Shown here: in pieces, positions 1 through 6,537 of the stretch
Layout: each line of letters opens with the position of its first letter
Position numbering within the stretch: the stretch's first letter is position 1
Assembly (NCBI GenBank): GCA_020353135.1
Contig: CP070688.1
Span: 3,429,809 to 3,443,616 of the forward strand
DNA from: Chloroflexota bacterium
Lineage (GTDB): Bacteria > Chloroflexota > Anaerolineae > Promineifilales > Promineifilaceae
Length of the DNA: 13,808 nt
Reading direction: 5' to 3'
Translations under genes and position numbers: made by a program
Notes under the pieces: model-generated
What the model was told of the DNA's origin: nothing
Database searches by the model: none
What the model saw: only the letters and a program-made list of their open reading frames with translations

Positions 1-510
1 ATCGGTGATGCCGGAGTCTTTGCGGACCATCATGCCTTGACCATCGTAGAACGTGGTGCTGACGAAGTCAAAGCCGAGCGCCGTGTCACGGTTGGCGGTA
101 TAGGTGGTGTTACGGATGAGCACATCGGCCTCACCAGACTGCAAGACCGGGAAACGCTCGGTCGCGGTCGTCGGACGACCCTCAACAGCATCAGCGTCAC
201 CCAGGGCCGCCACGGCTACCGCCCGGCAGAAGTCCCAGTCGAAGCCACTGAAAGTCCCATCTTCTTGGAGGAAACCGAATCCGGGTAGAGTGGCGTTGTT
301 GGCGCAGATCAGGACGCCGCGATCGCGGACGGTTTCTAGCGTGCCGCCGGTTGCCACCGGTGCCGCGGCGGCGCCACCTTCAGGCGTCACCTCGACTTCG
401 ACGATTCGGGTAACCTCTACCTCGACGGTTTCGCCCTCATCACCGCCACAGGCGGCCAGAACAAGAGCGACAAGCAAGAGAACGCTAACAAGTACAAAAG
501 TCTTCTTCAT
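1..510 (-). CDS. Polar amino-acid ABC transporter substrate-binding lipoprotein (5' part; C-terminus outside window)
   Basis: This is an extracytoplasmic solute receptor that would deliver an amino acid to an ABC permease. The window holds its first 170 residues. The start is the ATG at 510-508, with AGGAGG (518-523 on the opposite strand) 7 bases upstream. Residues 1-21 form a lipoprotein signal peptide: MKK, a hydrophobic core, and the lipobox LAAC with Cys21. A low-complexity linker follows (about residues 27-42), built of repeated VEV/T units as often seen in Chloroflexota lipoproteins. From about residue 56 the SBP type 3 domain begins (LETVRDRGVLICANN). Later motifs include GFDWDFCRAVA and a segment reading LIRNTTYTANRD, like the ligand-contacting RNTTWT stretch of general L-amino-acid receptors (AapJ type). 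The family is about 340 residues, so roughly half is visible. Permease and ATPase genes would be expected beyond the left edge. The family is confident; the ligand is inferred. Confidence 0.9.
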   Translation of the reverse strand, partial: MKKTFVLVSVLLLVALVLAACGGDEGETVEVEVTRIVEVEVTPEGGAAAAPVATGGTLETVRDRGVLICANNATLPGFGFLQEDGTFSGFDWDFCRAVAVAALGDADAVEGRPTTATERFPVLQSGEADVLIRNTTYTANRDTALGFDFVSTTFYDGQGMMVRKDSGITD

Positions 511-666
511 TACAGATCCTCCTTCAAGGAATCAGATACACAAAGAACATAGGTGTGCGGAAATACGGTTGAATCAACTCTTGGACCTTCACCTCCTTAC
601 CTCTCAGCACCGACCACTCTTCCCGGAGCAGCTCGGCCCACAACCTCTGCGTTGACCCACAGGCCG

Positions 667-695
667 CCTATATGGAAAAAGCCTGTCTAGATCAA
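667..695 (-). promoter_or_regulatory. Candidate sigma70-type promoter for the transporter lipoprotein gene
   Basis: Read on the minus strand, TTGATC (complement of 690-695) lies 17 bases before TATAGG (complement of 667-672). Each box matches its consensus at 4 of 6 bases. Transcription would begin near 660, leaving a leader of about 150 bases before the ATG at 510. Spacing and orientation fit, but the matches are modest. Confidence 0.3.
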
Positions 696-778
696 AATCC
701 TGGGTCAGTAGGTGTTCTTAAGACTGTGACTTGGTGCAGGATGTTGGTTTGATGTAAGTCGCCAGACAAAGAACAAAC

Positions 779-799
779 CTGGTAACATAGTATAACCAG
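779..799. repeat. 21-bp imperfect dyad (CTGGT ... ACCAG), possible operator
   Basis: The arms CTGGTAA (779-785) and TAACCAG (793-799) are inverted copies matching at 6 of 7 positions around a 7-base centre. The centre-to-centre size suits a dimeric helix-turn-helix regulator. A related GGTAACCAG occurs at 882-890, inside the first codons of the HD gene. No regulator gene is adjacent. Confidence 0.3.
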
Positions 800-845
800 C
801 CTATCAGATCGAGCAAGTGTTTTCTCTGAAGAAGAAAGCAAGATC

Positions 846-1421
846 ATGAACATCGAAGCGACCCTTAGCACGTTAATGTGTGGTAACCAGCTAAAGCAGA
901 CGGCTCGTACCGGTTGGAGCCAGCGGGGCGTGGCCGATGCCGAGAATGTGGCCGCTCACAGCTACGGCGTGGCCTACACGGTGCTTTTACTGGCGCCGTT
1001 GGTGAGCCAGCCAATCGACCTGGGCAAGGCCTTGGCGATCGCCGTGCTGCACGACCTGCCTGAAAGCCTGACCAGCGACATCCCTAGTCCAGCCTGGCGT
1101 TTGATGCCCGAGGGAGTCAAACCACTGGTGGAAAACCGGGCCATGGAAAGTATATTAGGCAGCGCGGCCGGCGGGAAAGAACTGCTAGCAACCTGGCGTG
1201 AGTTACACGAATACGAGACGGCCGAGGCCCGATTGGTGAGCGACGCCGACCAGCTCGATCTTTACCTCCAGGCGCTGATCTACGAGGAGCAGACGGGCAA
1301 CCGCCGCCTGGGCGAGTTCTGGCAGAGGCCGGCCGAGTTCCACTTCCCTGAAGCCCATGCTCTTTATGAGGAGCTGGTCCGCCGCAGGCAGCGGGACGCC
1401 GCGGCCCCAACAGACAGATGA
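846..1421 (+). CDS. HD-domain protein, YfbR/HDDC2-like 5'-nucleotidase
   Basis: This is a 191-residue cytoplasmic metal-dependent phosphohydrolase of the HD_3 type. Relatives such as E. coli YfbR remove the 5' phosphate from deoxynucleoside monophosphates. The metal-binding set is visible in order: His38 (VAAHSYGVA), His69-Asp70 (VLHDLPES), Glu73, Asp78, and the DADQL segment at 133-137 that supplies the last aspartate. Arg21 and Trp24, in TARTGW near the N-terminus, match the substrate-contacting Arg-Trp region of YfbR. Length is normal for the family. The start is the ATG at 846, preceded only by a weak purine-rich stretch. It is the first of three plus-strand genes, with the DUF192 start about 50 bases after its stop. 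The family is confident; nucleotide specificity is inferred. Confidence 0.85.
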   Translation: MNIEATLSTLMCGNQLKQTARTGWSQRGVADAENVAAHSYGVAYTVLLLAPLVSQPIDLGKALAIAVLHDLPESLTSDIPSPAWRLMPEGVKPLVENRAMESILGSAAGGKELLATWRELHEYETAEARLVSDADQLDLYLQALIYEEQTGNRRLGEFWQRPAEFHFPEAHALYEELVRRRQRDAAAPTDR

Positions 1422-1473
1422 ACCATGGCCGGCCTGCTTGCCGCCAGATGGCCTTCTCACTATACTCCCCGGC

Positions 1474-1854
1474 GTGATTACGACCGGCTACTGCCAGGTA
1501 TTAGATGAAGAGAGCGGCCGCCTGCTGCTCGAAAAAGCCCGCTGGTGCGATACTTTCGGCAGCCGCATGCGCGGCCTGACCTTTCGCCGCTCCCTGGCCC
1601 CGGGCGAAGGTCTGATCCTGGTCGAGAAAGAGGACAGCCGGGTCAATGCTGGCATCACCATGCTTTTCACCTTCATCGACCTGGGCGTGATCTGGGTCAA
1701 CGATGCCGGCCAGGTCGTCGACGCGGCCCTGGCCCGTCCCTGGCGGCCGTCCTACCTGCCCCAATCCCCGGCCCGCTATGCCATCGAGGCCGATCCGAGC
1801 ATCTTGCAACAGGTCAGCGTGGGCGACCGCCTGCGCTTCGTCGAAACGAGCTAG
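1474..1854 (+). CDS. DUF192 family protein
   Basis: This is a small protein of the DUF192 family, whose biochemical role is not established. Family features are clear: an N-terminal strand reading GRLLLEKARWCDTF, then SRMRGLTFRRSL (usually RLRGLLGRRSL), a core with MLFTFIDLGVIWVND (usually MRFPIDVVFLD), the ARPWRPS turn, and a C-terminal GDRLRF. The start is uncertain. The frame is open back to an ATG at 1357 inside the HD gene, but that extension is proline- and arginine-rich and unlike the family. The GTG at 1474 gives 126 residues beginning just before the conserved domain. Neither start has a clear Shine-Dalgarno sequence. Many relatives carry a signal peptide; this one does not. It lies 52 bases after the HD gene and 27 before the peptidase gene, so co-transcription is likely. 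Confidence 0.8.
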   Translation: MITTGYCQVLDEESGRLLLEKARWCDTFGSRMRGLTFRRSLAPGEGLILVEKEDSRVNAGITMLFTFIDLGVIWVNDAGQVVDAALARPWRPSYLPQSPARYAIEADPSILQQVSVGDRLRFVETS

Positions 1855-1881
1855 GCCTTGCCTGGGGCGCCAGCACCCATC

Positions 1882-3390
1882 ATGAACCGCCCACAACGAT
1901 CGACAGCCATCTGCCCTCTGCGTCGCCTGATGCTCATCGGCCTGGTTATGTTGCTGTTTGCTGCGCCGGTCCTGATGCTCAGATTCCAGCCGGTTGAAGC
2001 CCAGACGGCCGAACCGACGCCGACGGCCGCCGCGACCGATCCGGCCGGCCAGGCCGAGATCCCGTTGGTCCACGTCGTTCAGGAAGGCGAGACATTGTTC
2101 AGTATCGCCCAGTCGTACGAAACGACGGTCGAGATCTTGCAGCAGCTCAACGACATCGCCGATCCGTCGTTGGTATACGTCGGCCAGGAATTGCTCATCC
2201 CGGGCGGAGGCGGCGACCTGGTGGCCGCCATCCACATCGTGCAAGTCGGCGACACCTTGCCCGGACTGGCCGCCGGCTACGATACGACCCCGGAGGCCAT
2301 CGCCGCTCAAAATCATCTGGTAAATCCAGAATACCTCGTGGCCGGATTACCGCTGACAATCATGAGCCGCACCGGCACCGGCGCCGCAAACTCCGTGAAT
2401 GGCGCACCCTACCTGGTGCGGCCGGGCGATACTTTCCTGGGCATCGCCGCTGCTCATGGCCTTGCGCCGGCCGAGATCGCGGCCGCCAACGACCTGGCCT
2501 ATCCTTTCTATCTTTACCCGGGCCAACGGCTGCGCCTACCCGGCCCAGAAAACTTCCAGCATCTGGACGGCGCCTGGCAGCAGGTCCAGCTCTACCCGTC
2601 GCCAATCACTCAGGGCCAGACGGCCGCCCTCTATGTGGCCGGACTGGATGCAGGTCAGCCGGCCGGGCGCTTCGGCGAGCAGCTGTTGCGCTTCGCCCCT
2701 ATCGAGCAGGGCTACCTGGCCTTCATCGCCCTGGACGCTTTCGTCGAACCGGGTCGTTACCGCCTGGAAATCAGCGGTCTGAGCGATCAGCCCTTTGCCC
2801 AGGACGTAGTCGTCGAATCCGGCGGCTACGGCACCCAACTTATCACGGTCCCAGAACAGCTAAGCCCCCTTCTAGCGCCCGAAATACGAGCCGCCGACGA
2901 GGCGATCCTGGCCACGATCTACGAAGGGTTCAGTGAACCGGCCGCCTGGTCGGGAAACTTCCAGGAGCCGATCAGGGACACCCTCATCACCGCCGGTTAC
3001 GGCGACGCACGTTCCTATAATCAAGGTCCGATCGAGATATTCCATACCGGCGTAGACTATGCCGGGCCGGTGGGCACGCCGATCTATGCCCCGGCCGCCG
3101 GCGCCGTCGTCTTCAGCGACACGCTCAACATCCAGGGCAATGCATTGATCCTGGACCATGGTCTGGGTGTGATGACCGGCTACTATCACCTGTCCAAAGT
3201 TCACGTCGACGTTGGCCAGACGATAACGACCGGGCAACTGCTGGCCGAGGGCGGATCTACCGGCCTGTCGAGCGGCCCACACCTGCACTGGGATTTGCGC
3301 GTTGGAAACGTGGCTGTCGACGGATTACAGTGGCTAGAGAGTGATTTGATCGCCGCCGTGCTGCCAGCCCCGGCCGGCAGCGAGCGCTGA
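1882..3390 (+). CDS. Secreted M23 (LytM-type) peptidase with three LysM domains
   Basis: This is a predicted extracellular or cell-surface peptidoglycan-binding metallopeptidase of 502 residues. Residues 1-41 form a signal peptide or anchor (RR, hydrophobic core at about 16-34, possible cleavage near VEAQ). LysM domains lie at about 63-107, 117-160 and 177-220, each ending in a Y-x-G-Q-x-L/L-x-I-P-like strand; the second is the most diverged. Residues 225-320 look like a beta-sandwich of the kind that precedes M23 domains. The M23 domain spans about 385-485. Its zinc ligands His388 and Asp392 (HTGVDYA) and His469 (HLHW) are all present, as are catalytic His436 and His467, so it should be active on peptide cross-links. 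The frame opens at a TTG (1858), but the ATG at 1882 directly precedes the signal sequence. No strong ribosome-binding site is seen. Confidence 0.9.
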   Translation: MNRPQRSTAICPLRRLMLIGLVMLLFAAPVLMLRFQPVEAQTAEPTPTAAATDPAGQAEIPLVHVVQEGETLFSIAQSYETTVEILQQLNDIADPSLVYVGQELLIPGGGGDLVAAIHIVQVGDTLPGLAAGYDTTPEAIAAQNHLVNPEYLVAGLPLTIMSRTGTGAANSVNGAPYLVRPGDTFLGIAAAHGLAPAEIAAANDLAYPFYLYPGQRLRLPGPENFQHLDGAWQQVQLYPSPITQGQTAALYVAGLDAGQPAGRFGEQLLRFAPIEQGYLAFIALDAFVEPGRYRLEISGLSDQPFAQDVVVESGGYGTQLITVPEQLSPLLAPEIRAADEAILATIYEGFSEPAAWSGNFQEPIRDTLITAGYGDARSYNQGPIEIFHTGVDYAGPVGTPIYAPAAGAVVFSDTLNIQGNALILDHGLGVMTGYYHLSKVHVDVGQTITTGQLLAEGGSTGLSSGPHLHWDLRVGNVAVDGLQWLESDLIAAVLPAPAGSER

Positions 3391-3450
3391 TCGCTCCAGC
3401 GCCTTCGTTTCCCAGAGAGACGGCGCCGCTCATTCCATGCCCGGGCAACG

Positions 3451-3478
3451 TTGCAGTGCTGTTCTTGCCTGGTATAAT
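3451..3478 (+). promoter_or_regulatory. Strong extended -10 promoter upstream of the unknown A-B-fusion gene unit
   Basis: TTGCAG (3451-3456) is followed after 16 bases by a perfect TATAAT (3473-3478), preceded by TG one base upstream (3470-3471), which makes an extended -10 element. It lies in the gap after the peptidase gene and points towards the unknown gene A. Transcription would begin near 3485. Confidence 0.55.
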
Positions 3479-3507
3479 TTCGTGGTTGCGACCAGACCCC
3501 AGGTGAT

Positions 3508-3538
3508 ACACCCCCGACGCCGACGAAGGTGGGAGTGT
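3508..3538 (+). other. Possible leader hairpin between the promoter and gene A
   Basis: ACACCCCC (3508-3515) can pair with GGGAGTGT (3531-3538) with one C/A mismatch. This gives a GC-rich stem with a 15-base loop in the predicted leader. No U-run follows, so it does not look like a simple intrinsic terminator. Confidence 0.25.
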
Positions 3539-3629
3539 TCAATAGCTACCGCTTAACATTGAAGTGAAATCGCATGAATGGTCACAACCGTATGGTGGAA
3601 TGACGCCATAAACTGCGCCCTATGGCATG

Positions 3630-3634
3630 AGGAG
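3630..3634 (+). promoter_or_regulatory. Shine-Dalgarno AGGAG that favours a TTG start for gene A
   Basis: AGGAG lies 6 bases before an in-frame TTG at 3641. The upstream in-frame ATG at 3578 has no comparable site and would add 21 residues of unusual composition (three tryptophans, one cysteine). This favours the TTG as the true start. Confidence 0.5.
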
Positions 3635-3640
3635 AACGCT

Positions 3641-5215
3641 TTGAATCAGCTGCAGGCTCAGAGTCACGAATTCTGGGCAAGCGAATTTACCGTCGCCGAA
3701 TCAGACGTTGAACAACTATATAACCACTTCTTGGAAGCCCAACTGCCCCAAGCGGCCGACGATTTGGCCCAGGTTATCATCGCTCACCGGGTAGCCGAAG
3801 AGAGCAATCGCATCAAGCAGTTGCTGAGCGGCCGGACGATTTATCAGCCGCAAAGTACATTTGAGGTCGGCGAAGAGTTGGTATTTCCGGCCTTGAAATA
3901 CGCTTTTGGCTCGATCCAGTCGACCCGCCAGGGTTATGACCCCAGGTACGGTCACTACGACGTCATCGCCGTCGAAATCGGGGGCAGAGTTCGCGAGTTC
4001 GCCTCTAACTTGCCTGGGGAACACCAACTTAATCAAAGCAACGGCGAAGAATCCGATCCCTTTGTCGACGTAGACCTGGACGATTTAGTCGAGCGTTTCG
4101 GTCCCATGGTCGCCAAGACGACCGAGCGAGCGCTTGAGGAGAGCGAGGAGTTCATCCTCTTGAGCGATCTGTGGTTCGTCCGTGGCTTGATGGCCGAAGT
4201 GAACATAGGCCACTTGCACCTGGCTGAAGCAATCCTGGAGGTCAACGAAGGTGGTCCCCTGCCCACAGAAAAGATCATGGCCGACCTGGACATGGATGCT
4301 GGGTTAGCCTCCGAAGTTCGGCGCTTCTCTCTGGACTACGCATTGTTGGGCGATGAGCGTTTTGACGAAGTCGGACCGCCAGGACGAATAGAGTGGTTCT
4401 TGCATCGCCTGGAACCCGATGCCGTGCGGGTCGTGCCCGAACGCTTGCGCTATTCCTCCATGTCCTTTGACCGGGCCCTTTTGAGCCCGCAACTCTTACT
4501 TCTCGAGCGCGAGCTAGACGACGAGTGGTCAGACCTAACCCCCGAGACGGTGGCGCAGCCGACAATACTGTCGCTTACCTACCCGCATCGCTGGGCCGGG
4601 ACATTGCCGCTCAGCGCCCGCACCTCGCCGCTCTTTCCAACCGGGACATCGCCGCGACAGCGCATCGTCTTGGTTGACGAATCAGACGGCGAGGAGATCG
4701 TGGCTTGGGTTGTAAAAGAACACCGCTATGTCTTCGGCCTCAAAAAATGGTACCAGAAGAATAAGCTACCCGTGGGCGGCTTCGTAACCCTCAAACCAGG
4801 GCCAAATACTGGGGTGGTCTTGATCGATTTCGATCGCCGCCGGGCGAAGCGCGAATGGGTGCGCCTGGCCTCGATCGTCGACAATCAGATCGACTTTGAG
4901 TTAGAACGGCGCAGTGTGGGTTGCGGCTACGACGAACTGCTGATAGTTGGCACGGATTATGTCACGGCGCTGGATGCCCTGGCTCGTCGTTTTGAGGCCA
5001 GCCAGCGTTCCCTCGGCTCGCTGCTGGTCAGCATCTTCCCTAGACTGGCCAAGCTGAATCCCCAGGAAACCGTCCACACTAAAACGCTCTACAGCGCCTT
5101 AAACATGGTCAGGCGCCTGCCGCCAGGTCCATTGTTCGCCGAGTTGATCAAGAACCCGGCTTTCCAGCCGGTGGGCGATCACTACTGGCATTATGATAAA
5201 AGCCGGGCCAGATAA
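3641..5215 (+). CDS. Unknown multi-domain protein A with winged-helix-like and barrel-like segments
   Basis: I do not recognise a named family. From the TTG start it has 524 residues (545 from the ATG at 3578), with no signal peptide or membrane segment, so it is probably cytoplasmic. Four parts can be made out. Residues about 20-69 look like a helix-turn-helix ending in SGRTIYQP, followed by a conserved-looking TFEVGEELVFPAL. Residues 195-259 look like a second winged helix: GGPLPTEKIMADL, then DERFDEVGPPGRIEWFL, recalling HARE-HTH/RNA-polymerase-delta-type modules. Residues 341-424 contain YVFGLKKWYQKNKLPVGG and FDRRRAKREW, possibly a small beta-barrel. Residues 476-519 end in FQPVGDHYWHYD, possibly a third winged helix. 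It is the first gene behind the 3451-3478 promoter, with gene B downstream. The protein is real judging by its long open frame and globular composition. A DNA-binding or transcription-related role is inference only. Confidence 0.75.
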   Translation: MNQLQAQSHEFWASEFTVAESDVEQLYNHFLEAQLPQAADDLAQVIIAHRVAEESNRIKQLLSGRTIYQPQSTFEVGEELVFPALKYAFGSIQSTRQGYDPRYGHYDVIAVEIGGRVREFASNLPGEHQLNQSNGEESDPFVDVDLDDLVERFGPMVAKTTERALEESEEFILLSDLWFVRGLMAEVNIGHLHLAEAILEVNEGGPLPTEKIMADLDMDAGLASEVRRFSLDYALLGDERFDEVGPPGRIEWFLHRLEPDAVRVVPERLRYSSMSFDRALLSPQLLLLERELDDEWSDLTPETVAQPTILSLTYPHRWAGTLPLSARTSPLFPTGTSPRQRIVLVDESDGEEIVAWVVKEHRYVFGLKKWYQKNKLPVGGFVTLKPGPNTGVVLIDFDRRRAKREWVRLASIVDNQIDFELERRSVGCGYDELLIVGTDYVTALDALARRFEASQRSLGSLLVSIFPRLAKLNPQETVHTKTLYSALNMVRRLPPGPLFAELIKNPAFQPVGDHYWHYDKSRAR

Positions 5216-5320
5216 ATCGGCCGCCGATAGCCGCGAAGCGAAGGAGATATGACAAGTAGTCTGCGCGAACTAGCCCTTACCGCTGATGAAATCAGGGATC
5301 AAGCAGAATCAGGCCAATCT

Positions 5321-5350
5321 TGAGCCGCGTTGATTTGCGTTGAGCCGCGT
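5321..5350 (+). repeat. Three tandem 10-bp units in the gap between genes A and B
   Basis: TGAGCCGCGT (5321-5330), TGATTTGCGT (5331-5340) and TGAGCCGCGT (5341-5350) lie head to tail. The outer two are identical and the middle one differs at 3 bases. A 10-bp period is one turn of the helix. The array lies just before gene B's ribosome-binding site, so it could be a protein-binding site or simple slippage. Confidence 0.5.
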
Positions 5351-5371
5351 CCTATTACTTGAGGAGAGAAT

Positions 5372-5821
5372 GTGAGTAGGCCCCGTCCAAAACTAAGTGC
5401 ATCGCACTTGAAGCGTCCTACCCTGGATACGAAATTCCACATCGACTACGAATGGTGGAATCAATCAGACCTGGACCTGAGAACCTACCTCTTCAGCCGC
5501 CTGGAGATTGGCGACGAAAGCAGCCTCGAGCTGGGTGTGGAGAGCGTTGATCTCGTTGACCCTGATACAGGCGAAGTTCGCCAGGTCGACGGCTTTCAAT
5601 ACGCTTTGCAGACCTACTTCGGTCAATTGCCGGACGATTTCGCTCAGCAGTCATCGCTGGTGGATGCCGTCTTCTACGTCTTGTTGTCTAACGCTAATAA
5701 GCCTATGTCCGCTCGCGAATTAGCCGAAAGGACCAACCGCGATCCGAACGTAGTATTAAAAACGCTCTCCGGCCGGCGTATCTACCAGGGTATCCGGCCG
5801 ATCCTGGATGGGGACGCCTAG
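5372..5821 (+). CDS. Unknown small protein B with C-terminal helix-turn-helix-like domain
   Basis: I do not recognise a named family. This is a 149-residue soluble protein. The start is a GTG with GAGGAG (5361-5366) 5 bases upstream; the overlapping ATG at 5370 runs straight into a stop. The N-terminal half has an aromatic block FHIDYEWW (22-29), then DLRTYL, and a strand-rich part with DPDTGEVR (63-70). Residues about 95-142 look like a winged helix: a first helix SLVDAVFYVLL, then MSARELAERTNRDPNVVLKTL, then SGRRIYQGIRPI. The SGRRIYQ at 133-139 matches the SGRTIYQ of protein A in the same position relative to its helix-turn-helix. This suggests that A and B share a module and bind related targets or each other. 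B lies 156 bases after A and 25 before the fusion gene, on the same strand. Function is unknown. Confidence 0.75.
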   Translation: MSRPRPKLSASHLKRPTLDTKFHIDYEWWNQSDLDLRTYLFSRLEIGDESSLELGVESVDLVDPDTGEVRQVDGFQYALQTYFGQLPDDFAQQSSLVDAVFYVLLSNANKPMSARELAERTNRDPNVVLKTLSGRRIYQGIRPILDGDA

Positions 5822-5846
5822 CCCAAAACCCAATTCTCTTATCACC

Positions 5847-6524
5847 ATGCAGGTCCACGTGAAGTTATACGGAGTGCTGCGCCGCCGCCGACCGGATTCG
5901 GCCGAGGGCGCGCCCCACCATCCGTTCGACATGACCGTACCCGCTGGAGCGACGGCCGGCGATCTGCTCGACGCCTTGGGAATCAACCATGCCCTCGTGA
6001 ACGGACTGGCCGTCAACGGCCAGGTCGCCGCCGAGAGTACCCGGCTTCAAGATGGCGACGATATCCGTCTATTCCCACCTTCAGCCGGCGGCCAGAAGCC
6101 GCACGTGTTCATCGCCGGCATCATGCAGGGCTCCCGCTCCGACCATCTCATTGACGCCCAGGATTACCGCCAGCGAATCACGGACGCGCTCGAAACCTAT
6201 TACCCCGGTGTCAGGGTCAGCGACCCCTTTGCCCTGCACCCCGAAAGCGTCAGCTACGAGATGGACCGGGTGCGCGAGACGTTGGAGGCGTTAGCCACCC
6301 TTGCCGGCCAGGCCGATGTGGTAATCGCCTACCTGCCCACGGCCAGCATGGGCACGGCCATCGAGATGTGGACCGCCTACAACGCCAACAAATACATCAT
6401 CGCCGTGACCGAACTCAAGCACAACTGGGTCGTCAAAGTAACCGCCGACCAGGTCGTGCCCGATCTGGACAGTTTGCTCGACTTGCTCGAAAGCGGCCAA
6501 CTGGCCGGCATCCTCAACCCCTAA
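5847..6524 (+). CDS. Fusion of a MoaD/ThiS ubiquitin-like domain with a nucleoside 2-deoxyribosyltransferase-like domain
   Basis: This is a 225-residue protein in two parts. Residues 1-82 are a beta-grasp sulfur-carrier-like domain: VKLYGVL at the first strand, VPAGATAGDLLDALGI at the helix, VNGQV, LQDGDDIRLFPP, ending in SAGG with the diglycine at 81-82. In MoaD and ThiS that diglycine is the free C-terminus that carries sulfur; here it continues into QKPH. Residues 86-225 resemble the nucleoside 2-deoxyribosyltransferase/DNPH1 fold: VFIAGIMQGSR at the nucleotide-binding loop, ADVVIAYLP, and SMGTAIEMW with Glu173 in the place of the catalytic glutamate. Such enzymes cleave or exchange N-glycosidic bonds. 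The ATG at 5847 fits the domain boundary. An upstream ATG at 5808 overlaps gene B and adds 13 poorly ordered residues. Neither has a clear Shine-Dalgarno. The domain calls are fairly sure; the joint function is unknown. Confidence 0.8.
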   Translation: MQVHVKLYGVLRRRRPDSAEGAPHHPFDMTVPAGATAGDLLDALGINHALVNGLAVNGQVAAESTRLQDGDDIRLFPPSAGGQKPHVFIAGIMQGSRSDHLIDAQDYRQRITDALETYYPGVRVSDPFALHPESVSYEMDRVRETLEALATLAGQADVVIAYLPTASMGTAIEMWTAYNANKYIIAVTELKHNWVVKVTADQVVPDLDSLLDLLESGQLAGILNP

Positions 6525-6537
6525 TCCCCAATTCTCC

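Larger units (their letters stand above)
511..845. other. Divergent intergenic region between the transporter lipoprotein gene and the HD-domain gene
   Basis: This 335-base stretch holds no convincing gene. It carries the ribosome-binding site of the leftward lipoprotein gene, a candidate leftward promoter (667-695), and a 21-bp dyad about 50 bases before the rightward HD gene (779-799). The rightward gene has only a purine-rich GAAGAAGAAAG as a possible ribosome-binding site. A TATAAC at 791-796 could be a rightward -10 box, but I see no good -35 at the right distance. Confidence 0.6.

Noticed and set aside
104..655. Plus-strand open frames across the start of the lipoprotein gene
   Set aside because: They are serine- and arginine-rich shadow frames of the minus-strand lipoprotein gene, whose signal peptide and ribosome-binding site are clear.
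1357..1473. Longer form of the DUF192 protein starting inside the HD gene
   Set aside because: The extra 39 residues are proline- and arginine-rich, overlap the HD gene and do not resemble the family's N-terminus. No ribosome-binding site supports the start, although it cannot be fully excluded.
3391..3430. Intrinsic terminator after the M23 peptidase gene
   Set aside because: GCGCC and GGCGC can pair around a bulged inner stem, but the stem is short and no U-run follows.
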